Positions 23,921-33,200 are shown, numbered from the stretch's first letter. The stretch is DNA of 55,258 nt from Nitrospirota bacterium (GCA_003232715.1 QIJG01000050.1:1-55258), one strand, 5' to 3'. The notes: generated by a model from the sequence alone, not told the origin. A program made the numbers and translations.

Positions 23921-24847
23921 TTATACTTTCTCATCCCCGGCAATTCTGTTGAAGAGCGTGAAGAAGCTTGGAGCAGTGGTTGTGCCGTCTTTTTCGAACA
24001 TGATAAAACACTCATTGAACCACTTGACGAACCGGTCCGCATGCTCCGAGGTGTTTACCGGGTATTGACGCATCTTCCAGCGATTCTCCTCGCTGTCGTT
24101 GTAGTAAAGACTTCCGGCGTTATAGGCACAGGCGACCTTTGGTGGATCGAGGTGTGTAACCTTCCACTGCTGTGCGATAAGTGCGGTTCCCACACTTATC
24201 GAGTTCTGCGGTGCCAGCAGCCATTTCCTGTCTATGCTGTCGTCGCCGAGGACGTCCCTTGCCGTTGAGATGAGTGTCTGCATGAGGCCCGGGGAGACCT
24301 TGTCAGGGGTGTGTTCATCCGATATGTAGCCAGGCTCTTTTCTCACTGCGGCAGGGTCCCCCCTTGTCTCGGTAGATATAGTCGCTATTATAAGCTCTAC
24401 AGGCACTCCGAACTCCTGTGCCCATTCCTCTATTGCCGGCCTGAAGTCGTTCCACACACGTCTCACTGTCTTTGGTTCGCCTCCGAATGTTTCAGGTGGA
24501 CCCGTTTCGATGATTACGCCCGTGTGGTCGAGGTACCACTTGACACTGTCCCTGTAAGCGTGCGGCCTTTTCAGGTCCGGGAGAAATCCGAGGACCTTGT
24601 CAATGCCCGCTTTTCTTTCTTTATCCTGAAAAAGGGCGGTCCATGTCTGCGGACCGGCAACGCCGTCAACCTTGAGGTTATGTGAGGCCTGGAAAGCACG
24701 TACAGCGGACTCTGTCATGGAACCGAAAATACCGTCAGCTTGTCCCGTTATGGCGTACCCCCGCTTCTTCAACTGTAGTTGAAGCTCGAGGACGTCTTCG
24801 CCGTACATCAGCGGAAAGTGGTACTTTAATGCACGTGTATACGGCAT
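23921..24847 (-). CDS. Peptidoglycan-binding / lytic-transglycosylase-like protein, no signal peptide
   Basis: 308 residues. A peptidoglycan_binding_1 domain lies at about 14-75 (GEDVLELQLQLKKRGYAITGQADGIFGSMTESAVRAFQ...DGVAGPQTW). A lysozyme-fold SLT-like domain follows at about 140-275, with candidate catalytic Glu E160 in TISTETRGDP, the following SPGLMQ and ACAYNAGS. These match goose-type/SLT glycan cleavage motifs. There is no signal peptide or membrane anchor, so export would need another route: phage-type lysis, or loading onto the contractile system encoded nearby. The gene follows the activating-enzyme gene by 27 bases with AAGGAG upstream, so it is in the same operon. Confidence 0.82.
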   Translation of the reverse strand: MPYTRALKYHFPLMYGEDVLELQLQLKKRGYAITGQADGIFGSMTESAVRAFQASHNLKVDGVAGPQTWTALFQDKERKAGIDKVLGFLPDLKRPHAYRDSVKWYLDHTGVIIETGPPETFGGEPKTVRRVWNDFRPAIEEWAQEFGVPVELIIATISTETRGDPAAVRKEPGYISDEHTPDKVSPGLMQTLISTARDVLGDDSIDRKWLLAPQNSISVGTALIAQQWKVTHLDPPKVACAYNAGSLYYNDSEENRWKMRQYPVNTSEHADRFVKWFNECFIMFEKDGTTTAPSFFTLFNRIAGDEKV

Positions 24848-24874
24848 AGGCTCTTCTCCTTGATAGAAACAATG

Positions 24875-25777
24875 CTAAGAGAACAGGACATTAAGAAATC
24901 TGCCCTGGAAGAAAGCATTTAATTCCTCTTCTTCCCCGATGCTGATCATACGGCTTGGCAGGGCAGGGTGGGGAGTCCTCCCAAGGGCCCTGGCCTTTGG
25001 AATGCCACCGGGGTTGTATGGCAGTAAAGTGGCAGTAAGGCATCCGGTGTTTTTTAAGAAGTCGGCTATATCAGCAAGGTTCTGCCTGGTTGCCGTTATC
25101 CCTGGTATGAGTGGAATCCTCGGAACAACAGGGACGGGAGCGTTCTCTGCGAGGTACGTGAAGGTTTCGAGTATCAGGCTGTTGTCCCTGCCGGTGAACT
25201 CCCTGTGTCTGTCACTGTCGATGAGTTTCAGGTCAAAGAAGATCAGATCAATATAGGGGAGTAGCTTCTCATTGAACTCCTCAAGGTTGAACATTCCCGA
25301 TGTCTGAATTGCTACATGTACTCCTTCCTCCTTCAGCCTCTGCATTACCGTCCCGACGTAATCCATGGATAGTGTTGGTTCGCCTCCGGAGAATGTAACG
25401 CCGCCTCCGGAGGTCTCGTAAAAGATGCGTTCCTTCAGGAGCGTCTCCACAAGGAGATCGATATGATAATACGAACCTATTGCACTGAGTGCCGTTGAAG
25501 GGCACTCTTCGCAGCAGGCCCCGCAGGCCGTGCATTTGTCCCTGATTACCCGTCCTCCCTCCGGTCTCATCGAAATCGCCCCTTCGGGGCAGACCTCTCT
25601 GCAGCTGCCGCAACCTATGCAACGGTCTTCGTAGAAAGCGATTTCGGCTGCAGGCGAGATCGACTCGGGGTTGTGGCACCACGCACACGATAATGGACAC
25701 CCTTTCATGAAGACGGTGCTCCTGATACCGGGGCCATCGTCGAGCGCAAAGTGGCGTATATCGAATATCAGGGGCAT
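24875..25777 (-). CDS. Glycyl radical enzyme activating enzyme (radical SAM, PflA family)
   Basis: 300 residues. The radical SAM cluster motif CxxxCxxC is C27, C31, C34 (GCPLSCAWCHNP). Two further 4Fe-4S sets lie in an inserted ferredoxin-like region: C53/C56/C59/C63 and C82/C85/C88/C92. These are the type found in activators of dehydratase, HPAD and CutC-like glycyl radical enzymes and not in classical PflA. GGG/SGGEPT for SAM binding follows at about 125-135. It generates the glycyl radical on the enzyme encoded at 26268-28698. The ATG lies one base after the SCP2-like gene stop. Confidence 0.92.
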   Translation of the reverse strand: MPLIFDIRHFALDDGPGIRSTVFMKGCPLSCAWCHNPESISPAAEIAFYEDRCIGCGSCREVCPEGAISMRPEGGRVIRDKCTACGACCEECPSTALSAIGSYYHIDLLVETLLKERIFYETSGGGVTFSGGEPTLSMDYVGTVMQRLKEEGVHVAIQTSGMFNLEEFNEKLLPYIDLIFFDLKLIDSDRHREFTGRDNSLILETFTYLAENAPVPVVPRIPLIPGITATRQNLADIADFLKNTGCLTATLLPYNPGGIPKARALGRTPHPALPSRMISIGEEEELNAFFQGRFLNVLFS

Positions 25778-25778
25778 A

Positions 25779-26240
25779 TTATGCTTCTCCTGTGGCGATC
25801 AGCTGGAGCCGTTTGGCCATGTAGGCGAATTTGTATACGTAGTTGAGATTACCGTTGAAGGTCACATCCTGTCTCAGGAGGGATCCGAGGATGTCGGGTT
25901 TCGGTGAGAGGAGATAGCCCATAAGGGCCCTTCCGTTTCTGAAGACCACGGTGACATTCGTATCCTTTAGTTCCTTCTCGCAGACCTTCATCCTGTTGTC
26001 CTTGAATGTTACGGCCACGGTTATACTGTTGTCACGGCTCTTGAAGAGGTACCGGCCGTTAAACCCCTTTATGTTCCGTCTGAAATCCCTGTTCAGGAAA
26101 AAGGCAAGGCTCATGAATTTCAGTAGCATCTCCAGGAATTCTTCGGCCGCTTCGGATTCTAGGCACTGCAGAAACCTCTTTCTGAGCCTTTTTGCCCTGA
26201 GAGGCCGAAGCAGCAACCAGTTCTGTATCTTCTCAAACAT
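25779..26240 (-). CDS. SCP2-like (sterol carrier protein 2 fold) protein
   Basis: 153 residues. A basic helical N-terminus (MFEKIQNWLLLRPLRAKRLRKRFLQ) precedes an SCP2-type fold (about 50-150). That fold has a beta segment (SITVAVTFKDNRMKVCE) and NVTVVFRNGRALMGYLLSPKPDILGSLLRQDVTFNGNLNYVYKFAYMAKRLQL, the pattern of SCP2-like lipid-binding domains. It is placed between a glycyl radical enzyme and its activator, with AAGGAGG before the ATG. A hydrophobic substrate or product carrier role is an inference; the family assignment is by pattern only. Confidence 0.7.
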   Translation of the reverse strand: MFEKIQNWLLLRPLRAKRLRKRFLQCLESEAAEEFLEMLLKFMSLAFFLNRDFRRNIKGFNGRYLFKSRDNSITVAVTFKDNRMKVCEKELKDTNVTVVFRNGRALMGYLLSPKPDILGSLLRQDVTFNGNLNYVYKFAYMAKRLQLIATGEA

Positions 26241-26267
26241 TTTTGCCTCCTTGTCGGTCTCTTCTCT

Positions 26268-28580
26268 TCATTCGAATGCAAGCATCGAGCTGTATTCTTC
26301 AGGAAATGGAACGACCCTGCCGCTGTTGAGGTCATAGGCCGTCCTTGTGATGATCTCGTCCTTCATGGCCTCATTCAGGTCTTTGAAGTATGCCGAGTAT
26401 CCCGAGACCCTCACCAGGAGTTCAGGATATTTTTCGGGATTCTTTTTGGCGTCGATGAGGGTTTCGTAAGACATTATATTGAATTGTACATGGAGACCTC
26501 CGTAACGGAAGTAAGACTCGACGGCCTGGGCAAATGTTTTTATGTCGCCGTTGTCCTTGACAGACGGATATTTCAGGTTCAGGGCCTCGCCGCTCGGGAT
26601 GCAGAGGGCATCGAGTCCGCCCACGGCCTTGAGGCAGGCCGAGAGGTCACCTGCCGCCTGTGAGACGGGGGTGATGCCGCTCGCAAAGACCTTGTAAGCC
26701 TTGCGGCCGTTAGGAAGGGCACCCGACAGTTTACCCTGTCCTGCATGGTTGGTCATCGTCCAGTAGGCCGGCCTGTATTTTCCGCCCCTGTAGTTTGTGT
26801 GGCCCTGGTAGAAGTTGTACAGGAAGCGGATCAGGGTCTGCGAGTTCTTAACGGCGATGGGGTCGTTGGTGCCGTATTTTGGTGTTTTGTATACAAGGTA
26901 AGCGTGGAGCTTTTTGTGGCCCTCGAAATTCTCACGAAGCGCCTGCAGCAGTTCGGCGAAGGTACATTTCCTGTCGATGAAAACCGCCTTCTCTACGGCG
27001 CTGAGGGAGTCCACGGTATCCGCGAATCCGATGTGTGTGGCGCCTGAGGAGTTGTAAACTGCACCCCCGTGGATAAGGTCCCTGCCCTTATCCACGGGAC
27101 CTTCGAGGAATGCCGACAGCAGGGGGGTGGGAAGTATCTCCTGGTGGACATGACCAAAGTACTCGTTCAGCTTTATTGCCTCTCCTATGAGCCATTTCAA
27201 TTGAGACTCGAAGGCTTGCCGAAACTCATCAAAGCTTTTGAATCCAGCGGGATCTCCAGTCTCCGGGCCTATCTGTTCATCGCCTGTTGCCGGTCTCTTG
27301 CCGTTGTACAGGGTGAGTTCCAGGGTGGAGACCAGGTTGAATATGATCGAGCTCGAGGCATCATAGCTCCTTCCCGCTGAGGCAAGCTCCACGCAGCCGA
27401 TTACTGCGTAATCCCTTGCGTGTTCCAATGACAAGCCCTGGTTTTCGAGGACTTTTATATCAACGATATCATTATGAAAGGCAGGAACCGCCCTTGTACT
27501 GACGATCACCTCGGCTACCCTGTCACGGTACTCTTCCGTGTTCTTTTCGTAATGGTACCGTGCGTTAAGGCTCGGGTCCCTCAGCTTCAGGAGTTCCGTG
27601 ACCCGCAGCATGATATAAGTGAGATCGTTGACAGCGTCCTCCCCGTTCCCGTCAACACCTCCGACAGTTACTGCCGGTACGGTGCCCGCACCACCGAAGA
27701 GTTCTTCCGAGGTATCGGGCACGAGGTTGGTGTTGTCGTTGAGCTTGAGCCAGAGGCAGCCGATGAGCTCGATGGCTTCCTTGACGGTGAGGATACCCTT
27801 GTCAATATCATCCCGGTAGTATTTATAAAATACCTGGTCGAGCCTGCCCGGGCTTATCGCCATGTTGATGTTTTCTGCATGTACGGCCACCTGGCAGATC
27901 CACAAGGAGTTGACCGCCTCCCGGAAGGTCCTCGCCGGTTTTGCAGGGACACGGGTACATATCTCGCTCATCTTCAGAAGATTTTCCCTGCGTGAGGGGT
28001 CTTTTTCCACCTTTGCAAGTTCAGCTGCCTTTCTGCTCAGGTTCCCGGCATAGTTGAGGACTCCCTTCATGACCGTCTGTACGGCCTGGTAGAAGAGGAG
28101 ACCCTGACTGTCTTTATCCCTGACTTCCTCCTCCCTTGTCCTTGCCTCCTCGATGATGCCTTCAACTCCCTTGTCGAGGATTTTTCTGTAGTCGGGGATG
28201 GTGTGAGAGATGGTGCCTGCCTTGCTTGCAAGGAAGAAGACTATACGCTCGAAGAGTCTCATGCAGTCGGGTTTGTTGAATTTATTTCTCGTGTATTCAA
28301 GGATATTACGTTCCATCCAGTAGGGGAATATATCGAAATTCAGCTCCCCGGCATCCTCCCTTGAGAGGATCAGCGGGTTTTTCTCTCTTGTGCTTATGGT
28401 GTCGAGCTCGGGCCAGATGGTCATTCCCGTAAGTTCCTGGTAGACAGGTGCTCCGAACGGCTTTGATGTTGTGCTCCCTGCAAGCAGGTTCTCATTGAAG
28501 AAGACCGCTTCCTTATTCGACAGGAAATAGGCCACCGCCTTTGCATACCTCGTCTCCATGGGTTCATCCGGGGAAGACAT
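26268..28580 (-). CDS. Glycyl radical enzyme of the PFL/dehydratase superfamily (main frame)
   Basis: 770 residues in this frame. The active-site thiyl cysteine C396 and general base E398 are in IGCVELASAG. The GCVE form is shared by dehydratases and C-N/C-S lyases and differs from the CC of pyruvate formate-lyase. The radical glycine is G727 in RVSGYSA near the C-terminus. Substrate cannot be told. The first Met here (MSSPDEPMETRYAK) has no ribosome-binding site. The missing N-terminus (MSVTILEDIRL...LRENLLKV) is in another frame at 28605-28698, so the gene appears frameshifted near 28590-28610. Downstream come an SCP2-like protein and the activating enzyme. Confidence 0.9.
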   Translation of the reverse strand: MSSPDEPMETRYAKAVAYFLSNKEAVFFNENLLAGSTTSKPFGAPVYQELTGMTIWPELDTISTREKNPLILSREDAGELNFDIFPYWMERNILEYTRNKFNKPDCMRLFERIVFFLASKAGTISHTIPDYRKILDKGVEGIIEEARTREEEVRDKDSQGLLFYQAVQTVMKGVLNYAGNLSRKAAELAKVEKDPSRRENLLKMSEICTRVPAKPARTFREAVNSLWICQVAVHAENINMAISPGRLDQVFYKYYRDDIDKGILTVKEAIELIGCLWLKLNDNTNLVPDTSEELFGGAGTVPAVTVGGVDGNGEDAVNDLTYIMLRVTELLKLRDPSLNARYHYEKNTEEYRDRVAEVIVSTRAVPAFHNDIVDIKVLENQGLSLEHARDYAVIGCVELASAGRSYDASSSIIFNLVSTLELTLYNGKRPATGDEQIGPETGDPAGFKSFDEFRQAFESQLKWLIGEAIKLNEYFGHVHQEILPTPLLSAFLEGPVDKGRDLIHGGAVYNSSGATHIGFADTVDSLSAVEKAVFIDRKCTFAELLQALRENFEGHKKLHAYLVYKTPKYGTNDPIAVKNSQTLIRFLYNFYQGHTNYRGGKYRPAYWTMTNHAGQGKLSGALPNGRKAYKVFASGITPVSQAAGDLSACLKAVGGLDALCIPSGEALNLKYPSVKDNGDIKTFAQAVESYFRYGGLHVQFNIMSYETLIDAKKNPEKYPELLVRVSGYSAYFKDLNEAMKDEIITRTAYDLNSGRVVPFPEEYSSMLAFE

Positions 28581-28698
28581 GTCTCTGAGGTAGCGGGTGG
28601 TGTACCTTGAGGAGATTCTCCCTCAAGGTTCTGAGCAGATCCAGGTTCTCTATGGTATACTCATGTAACCTGATGTCTTCTAAAATCGTAACGCTCAT
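28564..28698 (-). pseudogene. Frameshifted 5' end of the glycyl radical enzyme gene
   Basis: ATG at 28696-28698 with GGAGGAG seven bases upstream opens a 44-codon frame. Residues 1-32 (MSVTILEDIRLHEYTIENL, then DLLRTLRENLLKV) read like the N-terminal helix of glycyl radical enzymes. The frame then turns to HHPLPQRHVFPG and stops at 28564. In the next frame the sequence continues Y-T-T-R-Y-L-R-D-M-S-S-P-D-E-P-M-E-T-R-Y-A-K, joining the 770-residue main frame. A perfect nine-base-stem hairpin (28604-28629) sits exactly where the frame changes. Either a sequence error, a real mutation or programmed frameshifting could explain it. Confidence 0.7.
28604..28629 (-). repeat. Perfect hairpin at the frame change of the glycyl radical enzyme gene
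   Basis: ACCTTGAGG at 28621-28629 (read on the minus strand) pairs with CCTCAAGGT at 28604-28612 around an eight-base loop. It lies within coding sequence, at the point where the conserved protein sequence switches frame. Confidence 0.75.
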
Positions 28699-28766
28699 AA
28701 TCTCCTCCCAGTCTCTCACCGCCGGCGTGACGTGGTGAAGCCTTTTGCCGGGCGCGGTAATTGTTT

Positions 28767-29339
28767 TCAGTCAGTACTTCTGTCAGTACTTATGTTGCGA
28801 ACATATAAATAGCATCCTGCCAGAGATCCCCAGAAAAATACGGTAAGGACGAGCCAGTATATGAAGAACGGGTTGTCCCGGAAAGAGACAAAGTCGGCAT
28901 TCCTGTAATTCTCATAAGTGGCGGCAATGTTAAAAGTAATATCGCGGGTGAGGTAGACTATCAAGAGAATGAGTATAAGAAAGGAGATATACGACACCCT
29001 CAGCAACGATGTCCTGCCCTTCTCTATCAGGAGACGTCCTGACTCAAAACCGGCAATGGTCGGTATGAAGGACATTGCGATTAACATGAACGCTGAAAGC
29101 GCCAGGTGAGGTGTTCCCTGGACATTATCTACCCATTTCCAGAAGTAATTTGTTTCCCAGGCAGGCCAGCCGAGGAAAAAGTATATTATCACCGGCGTGG
29201 TTATCAGGTAGGCGAATGTTATCGCTATGGCCCTGATTCTGGAGACCGTCCCGGTATCTCCTCTTGTAACGGCATCTCTCGATGCATCGGCAATGACCTG
29301 GCCTGCAACGATTCCTACGGGTATATCGATTAACAGCAT
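28767..29339 (-). CDS. Four-helix membrane protein, paralogue of the upstream gene
   Basis: 190 residues. It opens with MLLIDIPVGIVAGQ and has four hydrophobic helices (about 37-57, 78-97, 112-130 and 155-178). The GWPAWE motif follows the first helix. The same N-terminal D-I-P-x-x-I-x-A-G-Q and GWPAWE motifs occur in the neighbour at 29397. This suggests an old tandem duplication with strong divergence elsewhere. I do not recognise the family. No catalytic motif or haem-binding pattern is evident. AAGGAGG precedes the ATG, and the gene ends 68 bases before the glycyl radical enzyme start. Confidence 0.8.
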   Translation of the reverse strand: MLLIDIPVGIVAGQVIADASRDAVTRGDTGTVSRIRAIAITFAYLITTPVIIYFFLGWPAWETNYFWKWVDNVQGTPHLALSAFMLIAMSFIPTIAGFESGRLLIEKGRTSLLRVSYISFLILILLIVYLTRDITFNIAATYENYRNADFVSFRDNPFFIYWLVLTVFFWGSLAGCYLYVRNISTDRSTD

Positions 29340-29396
29340 CCCTATCCCTCCTTGATGTTGCTCTTATGGTTAGCAGATTAACAGCCTGTTTAGGAG

Positions 29397-29972
29397 TTAT
29401 TCCGCTATTTTGACGGAAAACCTCTTTATCCAGATACCGAATATCACGGACGTAACAACAAAATATCCCATAACGACAAGCCACGACCAGAAGAAAGAAG
29501 GGGTGTTGAAGAGTGTGGTTGTTTCTTTCAGGACTGCATGGAACTCTTTATACGTCCCGATATGGTACCATGTGGAGGGCCAAAGTATGAAGGGCAGCAG
29601 GGTTGCAACGACGCTCAGCACGGATAACAGCTTAACGGTGCCGTCCCTGCCGTTGCGGTACAGGGTATGAGCGATGAAATAACTGAGATTCCCCAGAATG
29701 ATCATGGAGAGGTAAAACGCGATGTAAAAGAATGCCACCGGAGGATTAAATGCTGGCCTCTCGATCCACTCCCACCAGTACATGGATTCCCATGCAGGCC
29801 ATCCAATGATCAGGAGCATTCCAACTGGTGCAAAGAAGAGTGCAAAATACCAACTGACCGGGCCTGCCAGCCTGTGGGTGAACCTGTCCCCCTCATTCTT
29901 CAGGTACTTATTGCTCAGTAGCGCATAGATTTGACCGGCGGCAATTGCGCCGGGTATGTCGACCTGTATCAT
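29397..29972 (-). CDS. Four-helix membrane protein, first gene of the second operator-linked operon
   Basis: 191 residues. It starts MIQVDIPGAIAAGQIYALL, with four hydrophobic helices at about 40-60, 78-103, 113-133 and 163-185, and GWPAWES after the first. It is a paralogue of the next gene in size, topology and the DIP/AGQ and GWPAWE motifs. The family is not recognised. TGGAGGG precedes the ATG. The 42-base repeat operator lies about 150 bases upstream, so this gene is probably expressed together with the eCIS. A role as membrane anchor, release factor or immunity factor is possible but unproven. Confidence 0.8.
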   Translation of the reverse strand: MIQVDIPGAIAAGQIYALLSNKYLKNEGDRFTHRLAGPVSWYFALFFAPVGMLLIIGWPAWESMYWWEWIERPAFNPPVAFFYIAFYLSMIILGNLSYFIAHTLYRNGRDGTVKLLSVLSVVATLLPFILWPSTWYHIGTYKEFHAVLKETTTLFNTPSFFWSWLVVMGYFVVTSVIFGIWIKRFSVKIAE

Positions 29973-30119
29973 GTTATCCCTCCAGAGTAGTGAAATTATT
30001 TGGTCTTTTTTGTCTTTTTTATCTTAAACCCAACTGCCGCAAGGGAATGTCATTTTGAGAAATGAATAATTTCAAGAGGTTTAAATCGGTGTTGTTTAAT
30101 AATATCAGTCTCCGGCGTC

Positions 30120-30161
30120 TAAGTTCTTGACCTGTTTTGCTTTTCTTTTGACCTATTTTGC
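30120..30161 (-). promoter_or_regulatory. Tandem direct-repeat operator, copy 1 (upstream of the membrane-protein operon)
   Basis: Two 14-base half-sites lie in the same orientation, 30127-30140 (TTGACCTGTTTTGC) and 30148-30161 (TTGACCTATTTTGC), 21 bases apart. The 42-base block matches 53978-54019 at 36 positions. It lies upstream of the minus-strand operon starting at 29972, and downstream of the eCIS effector stop at 30271. Direct repeats 21 bases apart are typical of AraC/XylS-family binding. The rest of the 29973-30270 gap shows only a weak terminator-like hairpin. Confidence 0.75.
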
Positions 30162-30181
30162 TTTTGGGGAAGGCCTGCCCT

Positions 30182-30200
30182 GAAAAAGGCGGCAGCCGCT
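30182..30200 (-). terminator. Weak terminator-like hairpin after the eCIS effector gene
   Basis: On the minus strand GCGG-CTG-CCGC (30189-30199) is followed by CTTTTTC. The four-base stem is short, so termination efficiency is doubtful. It lies about 70 bases after the last eCIS gene and before the second operator copy, where a transcript end would be expected. Confidence 0.3.
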
Positions 30201-30270
30201 GAAAGCGCTTACCAGGGATATATCGCTCTGAACTGTCAATGCCATTCGTGACTATCCCAAATTAATCAAC

Positions 30271-33200
30271 TCAAAGTGTATTGCTTTGTGTGAAGCTGAA
30301 TGTGGCATTCCATTTCTTCTTCTCGGTTTTTTCACTGCTTTTTTGTGGTGACTTCAGGCTACCTTTATGATCAAGTTTGGCACTTTCTTCGATTATGAAA
30401 TCTTTTACTTCAACCTTTCCTGTAGCACCTTCTTTACTTTTATCAATCTCTTTGAAGCCGACAGGGGCATCCGTCTCCAAAATCAAGTTCACGGTAATGT
30501 TCGTGGGGATACGTGCTGCAACAGCAAGCTTTTTAGACTTGGCATCTTTTGAAAGCTCTTTGTGCAAGGCGGCTGCTTTTGTACCAAGCTGTCTTTGGGC
30601 GCTTTCTTTAGCCGTTTTTTCTTTGTTTGTTGTTTTAGGCATTTTTGAGATCTTTTTCCAATCATTCAAGAAAGCCCTTCCGGCAACGAGCTTCATAATA
30701 TTTTCAAGCGGACTTGTAACACTCCCTGGATAGTGTAACGATACATCTATAGACACTTTGGAGTTTTGATTCTTAGGCATTGTTTCTTTGCCTCCTCTTC
30801 CTATGCTTTTAAGATTCCTGCTGGTGAAGTTTTCCATTGTTTTATATATGCCCCGGTTTAATCCCCGGGCCTGAGGAACAAGATTTTTGAAGTTTTCAGG
30901 ACCTCCAAACCGATTAGCTATAATATGTCCTCCATCATATTTGCTTTTGTCGATGCTGACTCTGTTTTGGCGCATTGCGCTCTCTATATCTCCAAGCTTT
31001 CCCACAATGCCGGTAAGAGCACTGTCCCTCTCTATGTCTTTCGATAGGCCTTCTTCGATTTTCCCCTCAAGCTCTGCTTTAACATGGGATGGTCTTTCAG
31101 CATTGGCAGGCAACCTTACAATGGGAAATTTAAGGTTGGCATCATCAAGCTCGGATGCTACAGCGCCGTGTATCGTGGGATATATATCTCCACTTGCTGA
31201 GTAAGTACCGAGTTTTGTTGTTCCTCCAGAGGTCTTTCTAAACTTGCCGTTTTTTTCCGTTAATGCCAGTTCTTCAGGCTCTGCCTTGAAAGGCTTGCCT
31301 CTGATTACTTCACTCTCGGAATTTTTGATGACGACATCGTCATTCCTGTTCAGCACGATACTTTTTAATTTGAACTGTTTTTTTAGATTTAATAATAATT
31401 TTCTCAGGTCTGGTCTTCTTATCCCCCTCTTCATGGCCTGTCGGACTGCAGCTGCTGCCAATCGTTTGTTCTTCTTCCGTGTTGCGGTATTGCCCCGCTT
31501 ACTTTCCGTTACCTTTTTTCTGAATTTCCTGAACAGTGCCCTGGCCTTCTTCGCGATAAAATCGACGGCCTTGTCAATGACCTTGTCGATGGGCTTTCTT
31601 ATCTTCATGATTATCTTCTTGACTGCTTTGCCGATGCCGTTCAGGTTCAGCAGGCGGGCAAGGAAGTTCAGGATTATCGGTATGGTCATTGCCATGGCCC
31701 TTTCAACTGCAGCGGATGCCGCGCTGATCTTGCCCATGGCTATGTCCGCTATGGAGTTGAAGACGGTCTTGACGAACTGGACGATCTTGTTCCAGTTATC
31801 CACGAAGAACATGATGGTGTTGTAGATATCCAGGATTGCCTGCACGATCGCACCGGCAGGGTTCAGGAAACTGAGGAGCTTGATAACTCCCTGTTTTACC
31901 AGCTCTACGATGGCCCAGTTGCGGATGCCATCCATCACCTGTTGCTTGATCTCCGCGGCCTTTGCCTTTATCATCTCCCACAGTGCCATCGGTCCCTGAG
32001 TGACTATCTTCTTGATGATATCAAAGGTTTTTTCTGCTGCACCTACGACCTTCTCGCCGAGACGCTTCACCAGCTTGCGCCTGATATTGGCCCAGGTCAG
32101 TCCGAGGATCTGGAGCACTATGGAGATAATGCCTTTGAGGTTGAACTTCGGCGGGAGCTGGATGCCGATTTTACCCATGGCCCCTGTCAGCCAGCTGATG
32201 AGACCCCCCACAAGGTGCTTTCTAATGTTGTTTACGAAGCTGTTAATGCCTCCCTTTACGGCGTTTATGATGTTTATTATGAATCCTGCAGGGTTACCGA
32301 CTATTTTTTTGATTACGGCCTTGCCCTTGTTGATTATAGACATCAGGCGGTCGGCACTGTACCCGGCCTTTTTGAGCGCCCATTTGAAGAATTTCAAGGC
32401 AGCCTCGATGAGGAGATTGCCGAGCTTTGAGAGTGCACCTGACATCTCTTCCTTCATCTTCTCTATCTTTTCGTCGATCTTCTTGATCGCCTCTTCTTTC
32501 TTGTCGCAGAGCTTTCTTGCCAGTTCATCCTTCTTTCTGTCTATGAACTTGTCCATATCGTCCAGCCTGGACTTCATCTCCTCCATGGACTGCTGCCCGA
32601 TCTTCTTCAGGTCGGGTCCGAGGCTGTCAACATACTTCTTTATGTCCTTGCGCGCGGTAGCAATCTCTTCCCTGCAACCGGCGATTGCCTTTTCGTTCTC
32701 CTTGGTGATACGGGCAATCAGCTGGTCGATCTTTGTGACGTAATTCTTGCGGGCCCTCTCAAAGGCTGCTTTCACTTCCGGGAAATCATCGATCCCGAAG
32801 AGCTTGTCCTTTGCCCACCTGACCGAACCGAATAGCCCCGAGTACCGCTTGCGCTTCCACCTGTTTATGTCACGGTTGACTTCATATTCAAACTCACTGG
32901 ATGCCGTTGTCTGTCCCTGGTCAAAGGCTTTCAGGGATTGCTTCTCTAAATTGTTAAGCTTTACCGTTACGCTCTTCTTTGCACGTTCGTAAATCGAATT
33001 TATCTGTTTTGTTACCGCTTCCCTCCTGAGTTCCAGGGAGGACCTGGTTTTTTTCTGCTTATCCTTTGCACCGGCAAGTCCCTGGAGGCGTTTATTCCGC
33101 ATTTGACCTCTTGATTTTATTTCATCTTCCCGGAGGTCTTTATCGACGTTCATTGCCTGTTGCCGGGCAAAGTCTTGCAGTTTTTCAGGTTTGGTGTTGA

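Noticed and set aside
23564..24268. Long plus-strand open frame (234 codons)
   Set aside because: It lies opposite the transglycosylase-like gene and the 55-residue gene. Its sequence is Cys/Pro/Val-rich and unlike a protein family, and no ribosome-binding site is seen.
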